This document shows positions 34,437-44,569 of a stretch of DNA of 64,000 nt, in pieces. The translations under genes and the position numbers were made by a program. The DNA lies in NCBI RefSeq assembly GCF_028502605.1, contig NC_079234.1:6076001-6140000 (forward strand), read 5' to 3'. Below the pieces are notes generated by a model, which had not been told where the DNA came from, did no database searches, and saw only the letters and a program-made list of their open reading frames with translations. The first letter of the stretch is position 1; each line of letters starts with the position of its first letter. The stretch is from Trichoderma breve (Eukaryota > Ascomycota > Sordariomycetes > Hypocreales > Hypocreaceae).

Positions 34437-35390
34437 TTAAGCGCTCTTCTTTACGAACAACATGACACCATGAATGGTCCCTCTCATTCTTTCTTTCCCT
34501 TCTTCCACACCACTTTCTCGCAGCACGCGTTCAATTTTTCTCCGAAGAATTCTCACAACATCATTCTCCGTACCAACGGCCTCCGGGTGAGCTTGGCGCC
34601 ATCGCGTCGGAGGGCTGCCGCTTCCAATGATTTTCTCAAATGTGTCTAAATCCACCTCAGACTCCCCTACAACAAATTTCTCTCCTGCTGGCCAATCTTT
34701 TCGTACAAAACTCTCTTTGTCAAATGCTTCGACTGGTTGTGCGATCGACCATGGTAAACCGAGATCCGCATATCCGCTGCGCACCATGTAATTGCCCGGC
34801 ACATGGAACGGTTTCAGATAAGTTTCTGTATGCTCGTCAAAAACAGCTTGAAGTGCAGCCGCATTTGGCATGGATGGGTGGACGCGAATTTCACCACTCG
34901 TCCATAGCGCAACTGTGCCACCAGGTTTGAGGATGCGGGCGGCTGCCAGCCAGAACTTTGGCATGTCAAACCAATGGGCAGCGTTTGCTGCTGTAATGAG
35001 ATCGACGCTTGAGTCGCTGATAGGTGTTGCCAAATGTGCACCAAGATCTTCTGCTGTTGAGATCTCAAACCGAATAGGCCGTGATGCGGAGGAAACACCG
35101 CCAAAGCTACGGGCAGTTGCAACCATGCCCTGTGAGGGGTCGAGTCCAATGGCATTGGTAAAGTACGGAGCAAGTCCTCGTGTAGCCGAGCCAGGACCAC
35201 AACCAACATCAACAACAGTGTCGAATTGACCTCCTGTTGACTTGTGGTGGTTTATAATTGCTTTATATACACCGGGATCATAATCGGGGCGGGCATGAGC
35301 GTAGGCTTTGCCTTGGTTCTGGTCATACGAACTGAATGTTGTTTCAGTTACTGGGAGCGCAGGCTGAGCATCGGATAGTTGAGAAGACAT
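34437..35390 (-). CDS. SAM-dependent methyltransferase (TMT1/trans-aconitate methyltransferase-like)
   Basis: Intronless, 317 aa from the ATG at 35390. Motif I VVDVGCGPGSAT (59-70) binds S-adenosylmethionine; the acidic residue after strand 2 is in 'AIGLDPSQGMV', and motif post-I/II is 'SSVDLITAANAAHWFDMPKFW', characteristic of the TMT1 and YafE-like class, followed by 'ILKPGGTVALWTSG'. Members methylate small carboxylic acids or unknown metabolites. N-terminus 'FSSYDQNQGKAYAHARPDY' is also typical. Cytosolic. It would be the only tailoring methyltransferase in the enzyme group. Confidence 0.9.
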   Translation of the reverse strand: MSSQLSDAQPALPVTETTFSSYDQNQGKAYAHARPDYDPGVYKAIINHHKSTGGQFDTVVDVGCGPGSATRGLAPYFTNAIGLDPSQGMVATARSFGGVSSASRPIRFEISTAEDLGAHLATPISDSSVDLITAANAAHWFDMPKFWLAAARILKPGGTVALWTSGEIRVHPSMPNAAALQAVFDEHTETYLKPFHVPGNYMVRSGYADLGLPWSIAQPVEAFDKESFVRKDWPAGEKFVVGESEVDLDTFEKIIGSGSPPTRWRQAHPEAVGTENDVVRILRRKIERVLRESGVEEGKERMRGTIHGVMLFVKKSA

Positions 35391-36395
35391 GATTGATTGT
35401 GGGTTGATACGACACGAAATCAGAGCAGGTTTACGAGGTTAAAGAAGATTAAATATCCCATTTGTCGATGGTTATTCACGAAGCGATGGTTCGTTGTGAA
35501 ATATATATGTCGCGAAATCCGGAGTAGGTAGATCGGGGTTGGCGAAATCCGATCAGAGCTTACGCATTTATGTGGGCAGATCGCCATACAAGCACGTATT
35601 AGGTCCGTACGGAACGATCCTTCGAGATAGCTACTCGTATATTCCGTATCTCCTCTGTCAGGAGTACTTGCTTAAAGAAAGGGGCATACGGAATACGGAC
35701 TGAATGGGCTCCGTGCTCCGTACGCCCATCCGAAATACTAGCGCGCTAGTGAGGAGCTCGTAGGCTGCCTAACGGCTTGAATCAGGCAACCTTCGAAGAT
35801 AAATCCTAAAGAATGTCCATCAAGAGATAACATTCTTGTTTGTCGAGTCATTCAATCAAACGCGATTATCGATATATGGAACTTACTTGCAAAGTCTTCA
35901 TCTGTTATAACTACTAGGGTTGCTTACAACGACATTGATTATTGTCGCACCGGGCCTCTCAGCCGACATTCTTCGAGTTCAATCTACCAAGGACCAAGCC
36001 TGGTATTTATGCAAAGGAAATGAGCATGTCGGCATACCCAGAAAGAGTAGCAAGATGACGGCACCAATGGAATTCTACCGTCTGCTTACGGAATTGAATA
36101 TACACGGAATGTCAATTTTGTATCTTTATTTTCTTAATCGGCATCCATATTTACAACTTGGCTGCGGTGAGTGGCTTAGTTACACCACCTGTCTTGATGG
36201 TCAATCACCGAGGCCCCAGATTAATTCTAATCCTAAATGGGCATCGCTCCATATTTCACCTTACTCGATTCTCGCATTGCCGAGGTTGGGCGGTATTCTT
36301 GTTCCATATATAGTTAACTGACCAAGCTGAGCAGTACATTTCGGGAATCTCTCTCTTTCACTATACCGGAGTATGCAAATTGGACCTACGCGATA
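35391..36395. other. divergent region rich in CCGTA/TACGG words
   Basis: 1 kb upstream of both the methyltransferase (-) and the ABM-like gene (+). At 35600-35735 at least five CCGTA or TACGG words occur close together, with short palindromes (GTACGGAAC-type, TAGCGCGCTA). A frame at 35920-36321 has no family features and is not called. Confidence 0.5.
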
Positions 36396-37414
36396 ATGCA
36401 ATCCTCATCCATGGCCAGCGTAGCTTTCTTGACTACTGCAAGAGTAAAGGACGATGAGGCAAAGGAGGTTCGTAATTTTATATCTTGCCTGTGTTGGTAG
36501 GAATTATTGCCAATCGCAGTGGACTACAAAATGTCACGCTTGGACGCTAAATTGATGCACAGGTTGTGAATGGTTTGAAACAACTTAGTGCCCACCTCCA
36601 ACTCCCCAATACACCATGTCTAGCCGGAGCGTGTTTTTTGTCTGCGGCCAAGAAGGGTTCGTAGACGCAGCGTGTGAAATGATTTTAAGTCAATTGGGCT
36701 TTTTATTGACATGAAGATTTAGAAACGGGTGTCAAACTCATCGGTCGCTTGGAAATATTTCCTAGTGAGAGCGAACTTGCCACTGTTCAAAACTCCCCTG
36801 AGTATAAGCGTTTCAGCGACTCAGTCACCGGCCAAAAACTTCACAAAGGCAAGGAGACTGCCACTTTATGGCAGCCCACCGGCGGTTTTCTGACAAGGAA
36901 GAACCAAGCCTCGACAACAAACGCCGGTGTACTTGTTTTAGCCAAGTTCATTTGCAATGACAAAGAGAAGGCTGTTCAAAATCTCGTGAAAGAGTTGCAG
37001 TACGCATGCTACTTCTCCCAATTAAGGACGGCGATGGGCTGTATTTTTTAAGCTAACTCTTTTAGAACATATTGTGAGTGGATCGAGGGCAACGAGCTCA
37101 CGACATACACATATTGCGTAATGACAAGTCAAACTGCAAGTAAGGAAGTTTTGCTCTTTGAGCGTTATAAGGATCTTCCTTCCGTCAAGGCCCATGGCCA
37201 AACAAATGAGTTCAAGTCTATGTTGTAAGTTTACTTGTAGCAACTTAAACGTCCCTTCCCCCGGTTGGTGAGGAGTTTAATATGAAGCTAATGGCTGTTA
37301 AGCAAACGAATTTCGCCCTGGATTGAAACAAAGCGTACCGAAATAACTCCATGGAGCGAATTAGACGGTTCTTTCTTCTCCTCCTCAGATTTAGAAGCCA
37401 AAGCAAAGCTCTAA
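36396..37414 (+). CDS. ABM-domain/dimeric alpha-beta-barrel protein, five exons
   Basis: Exons 36396-36467, 36563-36656, 36723-36999, 37066-37224, 37303-37414; 237 aa with all phases consistent. An alternative start is the ATG at 36411. The N-terminal half reads 'VAFLTTARVKDDEAKEVVNGLKQLSAHLQ' and continues 'CFLSAAKKETGVKLIGRLEIFPSESELA'. The C-terminal half has the ABM signature 'TYCEWIEGNELTTYTYCVMTSQTASKEVLLFERYKDLPSVKAHGQTNEFKSMFKRISPWIE' spread over three exons, i.e. strand, helix with 'FERY', and the 'AH...EF' helix. As with the two proteins near 24-26 kb, two fold copies seem fused. Enzymatic role is not proven. Confidence 0.78.
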
Positions 37415-37724
37415 AGATAGCTCTATGTTCCTTATAGTTTTGTATTTTTTTTTCTTCTCTTCTATTACAAGATGGACAATCGTGATTATACTCTGTTACG
37501 TTTTGTTGGCACGATTTACTCCAACCGATTTCTGAAAGGCATAGACATATTCATACAAGATTGCCTTTGCGCATAATGGACGGTCACGCAATACGGAGCG
37601 ATACGTGCCATTTGGTATTGCTGCACTCTGCATACCACCTCTTTATCATTGATCCGTAATAAAGGCCTTTCCAGCTGTTCAGCATCAGCGTTGCTCCAGG
37701 ATAACTGAATTCAATAGCGTTGGT

Positions 37725-37765
37725 GGAGGCGTATAGAGACTCGAACCTCTCCAAGGTGCCCCAAT
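37725..37765 (-). other. tRNA 3'-half-like fragment
   Basis: On the minus strand the stretch contains GGTTCGAGTC (a B-box match) and, about 10 nt on, GCCTCCACCA, which looks like an acceptor strand with a written-out CCA. No matching 5' acceptor strand or D arm was found, so this is not a working tRNA gene. It may be a retroposed fragment or a primer-binding-site-like sequence. Confidence 0.3.
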
Positions 37766-38050
37766 TTGGTGCTGGGCTTTGGCTAGAGTGCTGGGTAGTT
37801 AGCTGTAGGATGTCAGGTGGCTGCTGTCTTTATTTATCTATCTTTCATTGACAATATTACACAAGGCACCCACGGCGCCCCACTCACGCGGGCAAGCATG
37901 GAATCATGATATTACTTTATGACATGTCTAGCCCTTTGGCCCTGGGCAGCAACCTTGTGTAGCATTGGTGGGTTTTCGTATAAGCCCGTACCCTTACTGA
38001 CTTAGTTAGGTGTTAGGAGCTTACTCCATGAGCCTATGCTGCAGCTCAAT

Positions 38051-38086
38051 GAGAGATACTCCGTAGCTGAGAGATACCCCGTAGTG
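38051..38086 (+). repeat. short tandem repeat containing ACTCCGTAG
   Basis: Two adjacent near-copies of GAGAGATACTCCGTAGCT (second copy with C for T). It overlaps the dispersed TACTCCGTA motif. Confidence 0.6.
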
Positions 38087-39936
38087 CTGACATGAACCCC
38101 CTGGGGAAGCCGACCATCCGACGAAAGATTTGGCGGGGTTCCATACTTGGAGCGTGTCACACACCACTCAAACGAGGGAAGCTCCTCCATCTCATCACGA
38201 TTGGTGCATAATTACCGACAAGGGCCATTTAGTATTACACTCAAGCACAGTTGATCCTTTAGATGCGGCTTGTTCCGTTATAATAAGCGCCGCAATTGCG
38301 ACCATTAGCCTAATATTTTACGCTACTGAGGTAAAGAATATCGGCCCATCGGACATTCATTGCACTAGAAGGACAATAATCAAAGTTTTTCCATGCTCTA
38401 TCGTTTTGTGATACTTCGACAAAGAAACTATAGGTAATTTACCAACGAAATACAAGAGCTGACTGGTCACCTGAAGTGTAGAGGTCATGTTTATGACCGG
38501 GCCAGCAGAGCTGTAACCAATGGTTTAGTAAATAAATCATCCTTGAATCTGCAGTTCAAATTAAAAAGATATTATGATATTATAGCGTAATGTATAGCGC
38601 AACGTATCGATAGACCACTGCGGGAAGCCGGGGCTGCTTTTCCCTGTCCCTGCCTTTTAACCCCCTGTGAGTTCATGTGAGTTTCCCCGTGTTCGCAATT
38701 ACTACGAACGACTGGTCAAGCGATGGATCTTTGCGCCTAACCTCGTGGGTTAGGATGTGGTATTAGCTTGTTTATTACTATCTTGACTCAAAGTTACGTT
38801 CTTTTGCGTGGAGCAATACAATCGCTCTATATATGTATGTCTATTCAAGATACCATTTACAGCAATAAGAAGGAAATACAAGGCCATTTTGGTTGGGAAA
38901 AGGCCGGGTGTATTACTCCGTAAATCCTTGATGATAAAGAAACTCATTGAAAGCAGCCATCTTCATGTGGAGCATCAGGGTCGCATTTTTGATGAAAGCG
39001 TCTACATCAGCTTACTCTGCTGCATACTACCAGATGCATGTTATAGCCTGAAGTGGTATCTCGCTCATATTCCGATATTTGGACAGGCCTACTTTTTAAA
39101 GCAATTTGCAACAAACTAAAACAATATGCACAAACTAGTGATAATAAATGACTTGGATAGCTGTCTGTATTGTCCTAGTTGAATGCCCGGGCGCCTATTT
39201 ACTTGTAGTCTGGATTGGTTTAGAGGCTAGTTTACCTTTCCGTTTTTGATCTGCCAAAAAGAAACGGGGGGAGAATATTAATCTTGATGAAACTAGTACT
39301 TCCTTTTATTTCCGTTGACTTTTTTTTTTCGGACTCTTTAGCACATTGGCCCTTTTCACCTTGGAAGCTTTACACTGACAGATTATACTTGCCACCGTTA
39401 TGCGGAAAACTTCTGAGAAACGTCTTACCTGCAGTGTCTCTTAAAAGCTATGTTATATTCAGGGTGGGTAGTCTGAAGATGGATACCCACATACCACACG
39501 CGGAATATCGCTTTGACATAAGCATTCCTAATCAAATAGTATCCCTATTAAATGTTACGACTTACCGTATTATTTATCCGGTTTGAGACGCAGCCTTTGT
39601 CAATACATCAAGGTACAGGGATTTTTGAATAAGCCTAAAGACACCTGCATTAGTTTTCTCAAAGAAGGACCATGACACACGGTCATCAAAAGGACAGAGA
39701 CAGGGGAAACTATGAGCACACAACTGCACACAACTCTTCTATCACCACACACGCGCTAATAATAAAACTTTGTCGACTACAAGTATGTGTTTATTTCATC
39801 ACTGTATGCGTATCTTCTTTTCTGGTCGAGCTTTTCTGGTATTTACTAGCATGGGTAAGGAATCAATATTGAAACTATGCATGGATCCATACCAATACGA
39901 AGTCAAACCCAAGTTTCATTTCTTAGGAAAGAAAAG

Positions 39937-39944
39937 TATAAATA
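39937..39944 (+). promoter_or_regulatory. TATA box of the 62-aa secreted peptide gene
   Basis: TATAAATA lies 117 nt before the ATG at 40061 and is followed by a CT- and CAAC-rich leader, the usual layout of strongly expressed fungal secreted-protein genes. Confidence 0.55.
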
Positions 39945-40060
39945 GGAGGTTCAAGGTCGTATCCTAAATCCTCTCAACCACATCAATCTTCTTTCACATC
40001 GCAACTAAAGCAACCCAAGAACAACTTTATTTTCACCAATCCACCAATACTACCATCAAA

Positions 40061-40249
40061 ATGAAGACCGCCACCGTCCTCCTTGCCCTCGTTGCTGCTG
40101 CATTTGCCGCACCCGCCCCAGTTGAGGAACCAACTCTCGCCAAGCGTGGCTGCGCTGCTGGCGATATCTGCATTAGCGGTACTTGCCACGTTTGGAGCTG
40201 TGGCCCTGTTGGATGCTCCGTTGGTGGCTCTCTCGGTACCAGCTGCTAA
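40061..40249 (+). CDS. small secreted cysteine-rich peptide precursor, 62 aa
   Basis: Intronless. Signal peptide (MKTATVLLALVAAAFA), a short acidic pro-region (APAPVEEPTLA), a Kex2 site Lys28-Arg29, and a predicted 33-residue mature peptide starting at Gly30 with six cysteines (31, 37, 42, 47, 52, 62), the last being the C-terminal residue. The core is rich in Gly, Ser and Val ('CISGTCHVWSCGPVGCSVGG'). I do not recognise a named family; the design is that of secreted effectors, antimicrobial peptides or pheromone-like peptides. Signal peptidase and Kex2 processing are predicted from sequence. Activity is unknown and none is assigned. Confidence 0.85.
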   Translation: MKTATVLLALVAAAFAAPAPVEEPTLAKRGCAAGDICISGTCHVWSCGPVGCSVGGSLGTSC

Positions 40250-40735
40250 ATTGTACGGTACTCTTCAACTGTAATGCATCAAGGGAAACTTCAGACACTG
40301 ACTCAGTAAATAGATGAAAGAATCTCTCATGCAGTACTGAGAAGGATACATGGTGTTATGGCATTATCTCGAGCAGTATATTAAAGCCCTAGCTAGGATA
40401 ATAAAGCTGTGACCTTTTAAAAAGATATCTTGTCCGACCATCAAGGAATCGCTTGATTTGTGATATAAACAACCTATCCGTATGCTACTTCTCAACGCTG
40501 AAGCATTGAAACTTGTTTATGATATACATGTGAGTTACTGACGATCATTTTTTGTGGAATTTCGATGTATAAATACCGCTCAACAATAAAATAAACAAAG
40601 AACAATGTATAAGCGCTGTGACGTGCTATATGCATACCTATTGGGTGACATGGTTGCTTTTCTCTATATATAAACAGGTGCATCATGATGTGACAAATAA
40701 GGTAGTCTCTATGCCCCCCCCCAAAGTATTCTCCT
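40250..40735. other. convergent intergenic
   Basis: 3' flanks of the peptide gene and the zinc-finger gene. No gene. Confidence 0.5.
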
Positions 40736-41792
40736 CTACCCCCAAGGACCTCGGAACCGCTTAGATGTATCCATTCTGAAATGCCCGGTTAACGTAGTAT
40801 TCCCTGCTGTTTCCAACTTGAGCTGTGCATCTTTTTCTTCCCGCCTCAGTTGATCGATATGCCGAGCGCTAGTTGCAAGCACAGACCGGACTTCATGGTC
40901 TAATAGATGTGCCAGACTTTGCTGGTCGCCGCGTGTAAGCCGTGACAATTGAGTATTAGATGGTGCTCCAGTATTATTATCTTGTCCTGGAACAAGATCT
41001 GATGGTTGTGTTGGTATCATTAGCTGTGAGGTTGCAGCTTCTATGCGTCGCTCCCCTGTCTGGTGGGCTACTGTCGACGCGGCTGATCCAGATGTTCTCG
41101 TACGGTGACCGAGGAGTTTGCCTGATGGTAGTCGCAATAATTCTTCATCGGCATGATATTCTAGGGTAGGAATATTGTAAAAATCTGCAGTATCTGAAGT
41201 GACGTTAAAGCGGCAATGCCCTTTGGCCATCATATGGTGCTGAATCCCTTCAACAGAACTACGGTTCGTGGCGCATAGGATGCACTCGCGATATCCGTAA
41301 ATAACAAGGTGCAAGTATCCGATAAGCGTAACAGGTTTGACTGTCAAATCGGCTCCATGAGGTATAGCAAAACTGTGTTCCTTTGACATATGCGCGAGAT
41401 TGTCCTCGAAGGTGTCATTCTCCGTGCCACAGAAGAGACACTGTCCGGGGTTAAACTCCGGCTCTACAGAAAGCTCTGTATCAACGCTGTCGGGATCATC
41501 ATCCAAATAGTTTTTGCTCACTACATCTACGGCTTTTGGGGGGTTTAATGCTGAAGATGCCTTTGAGCTGGATGATGAAGATGGCCGTGGTACGACTGTT
41601 CCGGGTTCTGCAACTCGCACGCGAAGATTGTAGACACTATAAGAAAAGGTTAACTCATCTCATCGTGAACATCTGCGTAGGACCAGCTCATGAGACGTAC
41701 TGCCAATCGCTCTTTGCATGCTGTCGCCAATCATTTGGGCTGGCTAGCGCGATATTACATAGCCGGCATAAGGATGGGGATTTGTCCTCCAT
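40736..41792 (-). CDS. REI1: REI1/ZNF622-like C2H2 zinc-finger protein
   Basis: Two exons, 41792-41701 and 41636-40736, 330 aa. Exon 1 encodes the first U1-type finger, CRLCNIALASPNDWRQHAKSDWH, and the splice places 'VYNLRVRVAEP' directly after it, exactly as in Rei1 (KSDWHxYN). Further fingers are at residue 97 ('CLFCGTENDTFEDNLAHMSKEH') and 149 ('CILCATNRSSVEGIQHHMMAKGHCRF'). REI1 is a cytoplasmic 60S biogenesis factor that helps release Arx1 and recycle early shuttling factors. The linker after the first finger and the C-terminal half are shorter and more divergent than in typical fungal Rei1, so this could be a paralogue (Reh1-like) rather than the essential copy. Without the first exon the gene would lack its first finger. 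Confidence 0.82.
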
Positions 41793-43924
41793 AGTGGCGG
41801 TGAGTGGATCGCAAGTAGCTCCGATGTCTAGAATGTTGGCGGTTTAGTGGCCTTGTAGGTATTAGGTTGAAGGTGTAGAGAGGCGGAAAGGGCCAAAGCG
41901 ATTGGGCTATTGTTTGGAATGAAGACCAGTGAGTTATACTACAAGATGGAAAGTGGCATTTCGGAACATAGACGCATATATATGTATTCGTTCATCCCCC
42001 CAACTTCACAAATACGGCAAAGAAAGCACCCTGTGACTATGCGATGCTCTGTCAAACTTCAATACTCGCACTGCCCGAGATTGGTGTCAGTCATTCAGCA
42101 GCATCTGTTTGACTCACAACTTGACTATTTGGATTGCTCCAATCTTGTTCAACATCAAGCCACTATGAGTCATATCATGATTCATTCATTTTGAGTGCAA
42201 GCGGCGCGTGGGATGATCTCGGGTGCGGGGCAATCTAAACACGGGATTGTTCTGTCTCCGGGCGCTAGAACACCACGGCATCAAAGCCGCCACATACAGT
42301 AAAATATGGCGAACGAGCGGGAAACGTCTTCATCGTCCATTTATGCTAGTGGCAAAGTACATTTACATTTATATGGTATTACTTAGAAGGTCTTTAGCTG
42401 CTCTTTTATTGACGCTATCCCTGGAACCCTATACACTATGTATGCTGCCAGGCTCAAACGATGTGTATTGAGAGTACGTGATCAGTCTGAGCCGCTGCGT
42501 GATTTCATCGTAAGTCGTATCTTTATACCGTTTGCTCTTAAACATCCTACACCAGGTGAGGGGTCCCCAATTGCGGCTCTTGTGTCTTTACCAAAGATTT
42601 GGCATTGCTTTTGAAGTTCAATATGACAGGCGGTGTGGTATAAGTCGCTAGCTCATAAGCGCCGATTTGTTATCACCACGTTTAACTATTCCCATCATTT
42701 CCAGCTTCAGGCGATTCAATCAAATAATAAATAACGTCTCAACCAATCTGCACGCCACCTGGATCTTGTGAGATTATAGCCAGCAATCATGGTCATCATA
42801 AAGAACATCTTAAAGAAGGATGCGATAATGGTCAAAGGGAATGTTGCAAAGCAGTGGCCCATCTCGTAGTGCTAGCGCCAATAACAAGGCCTATGACAAG
42901 GCTAATACCCAGTAGGATGGGACTCCCATAGGTGCACACGACCCCCGGTATTGGCAAGGCGATTCGTATTGTAGTTACAATAACTTTTGTTACTTCGGAG
43001 AGGATAAACCAATCTCATCTGAGAATACCTGTATATTCGACCCTGGCCTCTTTCAGAGCAAGCCTTTTTTACAGATGAAAGCCTTTTCTACAATTTGAAG
43101 CTTTGTCTACAGATGGAGCCGCTATTGGACGTTCAGAGGACAAAGTCCACCAGTCAGCTCAACTAAGCTAGCATAGGTACTCACGAATAAGCGCCAGCTA
43201 CGGAGTACTGCCCTATTAGTATGAAGGCATGGTGGAGGCGCAAATGATCAAAATAGTAGAGAGAAGCGGAATGTTGACTAGAGCATCAGCAGTATCTAAT
43301 AACAGAAGATTTAGATTAATCAATGGAGGATACCCATCGACGCTGGAATAATCACTGTTTAATTTGACTCAATGGAACCAGCGAGAATTGGATGTTTCAA
43401 CACAATCTCTACACCCCACTTAAAGTGAATTTAATTCATCTGTCAACATAATCGTTGTGAAGTATGTGAGCATTGGCTGGTAAGGTGAATGTGGGCGTCA
43501 TTGAAGCTGAAATTCTAAAATGGATATATGCTTGAGAACGATCATTCGCGCTGTAGTATAGCATGCGGCCAAGCCAAGTGAATTTGTAACTTTAGTACAT
43601 GATGATAATACGGAGGGTAATAAATGCCTCTATCTCAGCATTTACTAATGCAGTTCTTTTCAGGCAGTGGTCGGAAAACCCTTGAATCGCAAATTATTGC
43701 TTGGCCTAGCTATTAGTCACAACCACAAGTGAGAAGTACCATAAAAGGTCTGCCTGCTATTCTGTTGCCCATACTTGGATACGGGCGTTTAATGTGTGAC
43801 ATTCGGAGTTTGCCATACTGCACTATTGATCTATAAAACTGCCCTTCAAATGACACAAGCACAGACCCATCCATATCATCTAGATATCATCCAGAACAGC
43901 GTACCACTCCGGAATGAGCGATGG
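41793..43924. other. intergenic with possible decayed membrane-protein exons
   Basis: 2.1 kb. On the minus strand between about 43000 and 42720 two hydrophobic, protein-like stretches in different frames occur ('VCTYGSPILLGISLVIGLVIG' and 'PLTIIASFFKMFFMMTMIAGYN'), ended by stops; see the pseudogene entry. A TACGGAGTA copy lies at 43199. Nothing else is seen. Confidence 0.45.
42720..43010 (-). pseudogene. possible remnant of a polytopic membrane protein
   Basis: Reading the minus strand, one frame gives a hydrophobic helix (GSPILLGISLVIGLVIG) and the next frame gives a second (TFPLTIIASFFKMFFMMTMIAGYN) followed by a positively charged end 'LTRSRWRADWLRRYLLFD' and a stop. The two frames do not join without a shift or an intron I cannot place. 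Family not recognised. It could also be part of an unrecognised intron-rich gene, or chance hydrophobicity in AT-rich DNA. Confidence 0.25.
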
Positions 43925-44569
43925 CTAAAATACAAAAACAAGCCGTTCTTCTTCCAATGCCTTTTGAACACTTGGTCTTTGTAAGATCTTTTGGCGATAT
44001 CGTACCAAGGAGGGCCATTCGGCCAAGTCAACATCATCGAAAAATCTTGTCCATGAGAGCAAAGTCCAAGCGTAGCAGTCTATCACACTAATTTCCTGCC
44101 CATTGAGAAATTCCTTTTCACCCAAGGTATCCTGCAATATGGTGAAAGCCCGCCCCAAGTCCTTAATGGCCCGCTCGCGATGTTTTGATGACATATCGGG
44201 ATTGAACAACGGAGAAAACGCCTTGTGGATCTCTGTCGTAATAAAATTGAGTAATTCGACAGCTCTCCAACGCTCCAATCCGCTCTTAGGAAGAAGGTCC
44301 CCGTTCTGCGCTGCAGGGGCAAGCTCCCATGCAATGTATTGGAGAATTGCTTGAGTTTCCGTCAAGATACTTCCATTTGGAAGCCCGATAGCTGGTACTT
44401 TTTGCTTGGGGTTCAGAGACATGTAATCGGATGGAAGTGCTGTTGTGCTTTTTATTCTCAGACCCGTAGGCGATCGTTCAATCTCACGAAGTTGGAGTGG
44501 AATGTTGGCTTCATGGCAAGCAATATGGACTGCTAGAGCACATGTATCTGGAATGAAATAGAAATCCAT
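43925..44569 (-). CDS. glutathione S-transferase, bacterial beta-class type
   Basis: Intronless, 214 aa from the ATG at 44569. N-terminus MDFYFIPDTCALAVHIACHEANIPLQL has Cys10 at the place of the catalytic cysteine of bacterial beta-class GSTs ('YYSPGACSLSPHI'), followed by 'NPKQKVPAIGLPNGSILTETQAILQYIA' (cis-Pro loop and Glu-Thr glutathione contact). The helical domain ends 'GQEISVIDCYAWTLLSWTRFF'. Unlike the intron-split GST at 18.6 kb, it has no intron. Function is thiol conjugation or disulfide exchange. Acquisition from bacteria is a hypothesis based on class and lack of introns. Confidence 0.88.
   Translation of the reverse strand: MDFYFIPDTCALAVHIACHEANIPLQLREIERSPTGLRIKSTTALPSDYMSLNPKQKVPAIGLPNGSILTETQAILQYIAWELAPAAQNGDLLPKSGLERWRAVELLNFITTEIHKAFSPLFNPDMSSKHRERAIKDLGRAFTILQDTLGEKEFLNGQEISVIDCYAWTLLSWTRFFDDVDLAEWPSLVRYRQKILQRPSVQKALEEERLVFVF

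Larger units (their letters stand above)
37415..40060. other. long intergenic, 2.6 kb
   Basis: Contains a tRNA-like fragment (37725-37765), a short tandem repeat (38051-38086) and a TTACTCCGTAA copy near 38913. No protein gene is supported; the longest frames (39284-39586, 38808-39119) lack family features. Confidence 0.5.

Noticed and set aside
35920..36321. 133-codon plus-strand frame as a gene
   Set aside because: No family features; it lies in the promoter region of the well-supported ABM-like gene.
37725..37800. Functional tRNA gene on the minus strand
   Set aside because: No 5' acceptor strand pairs with the 3' end and no proper D arm is present.
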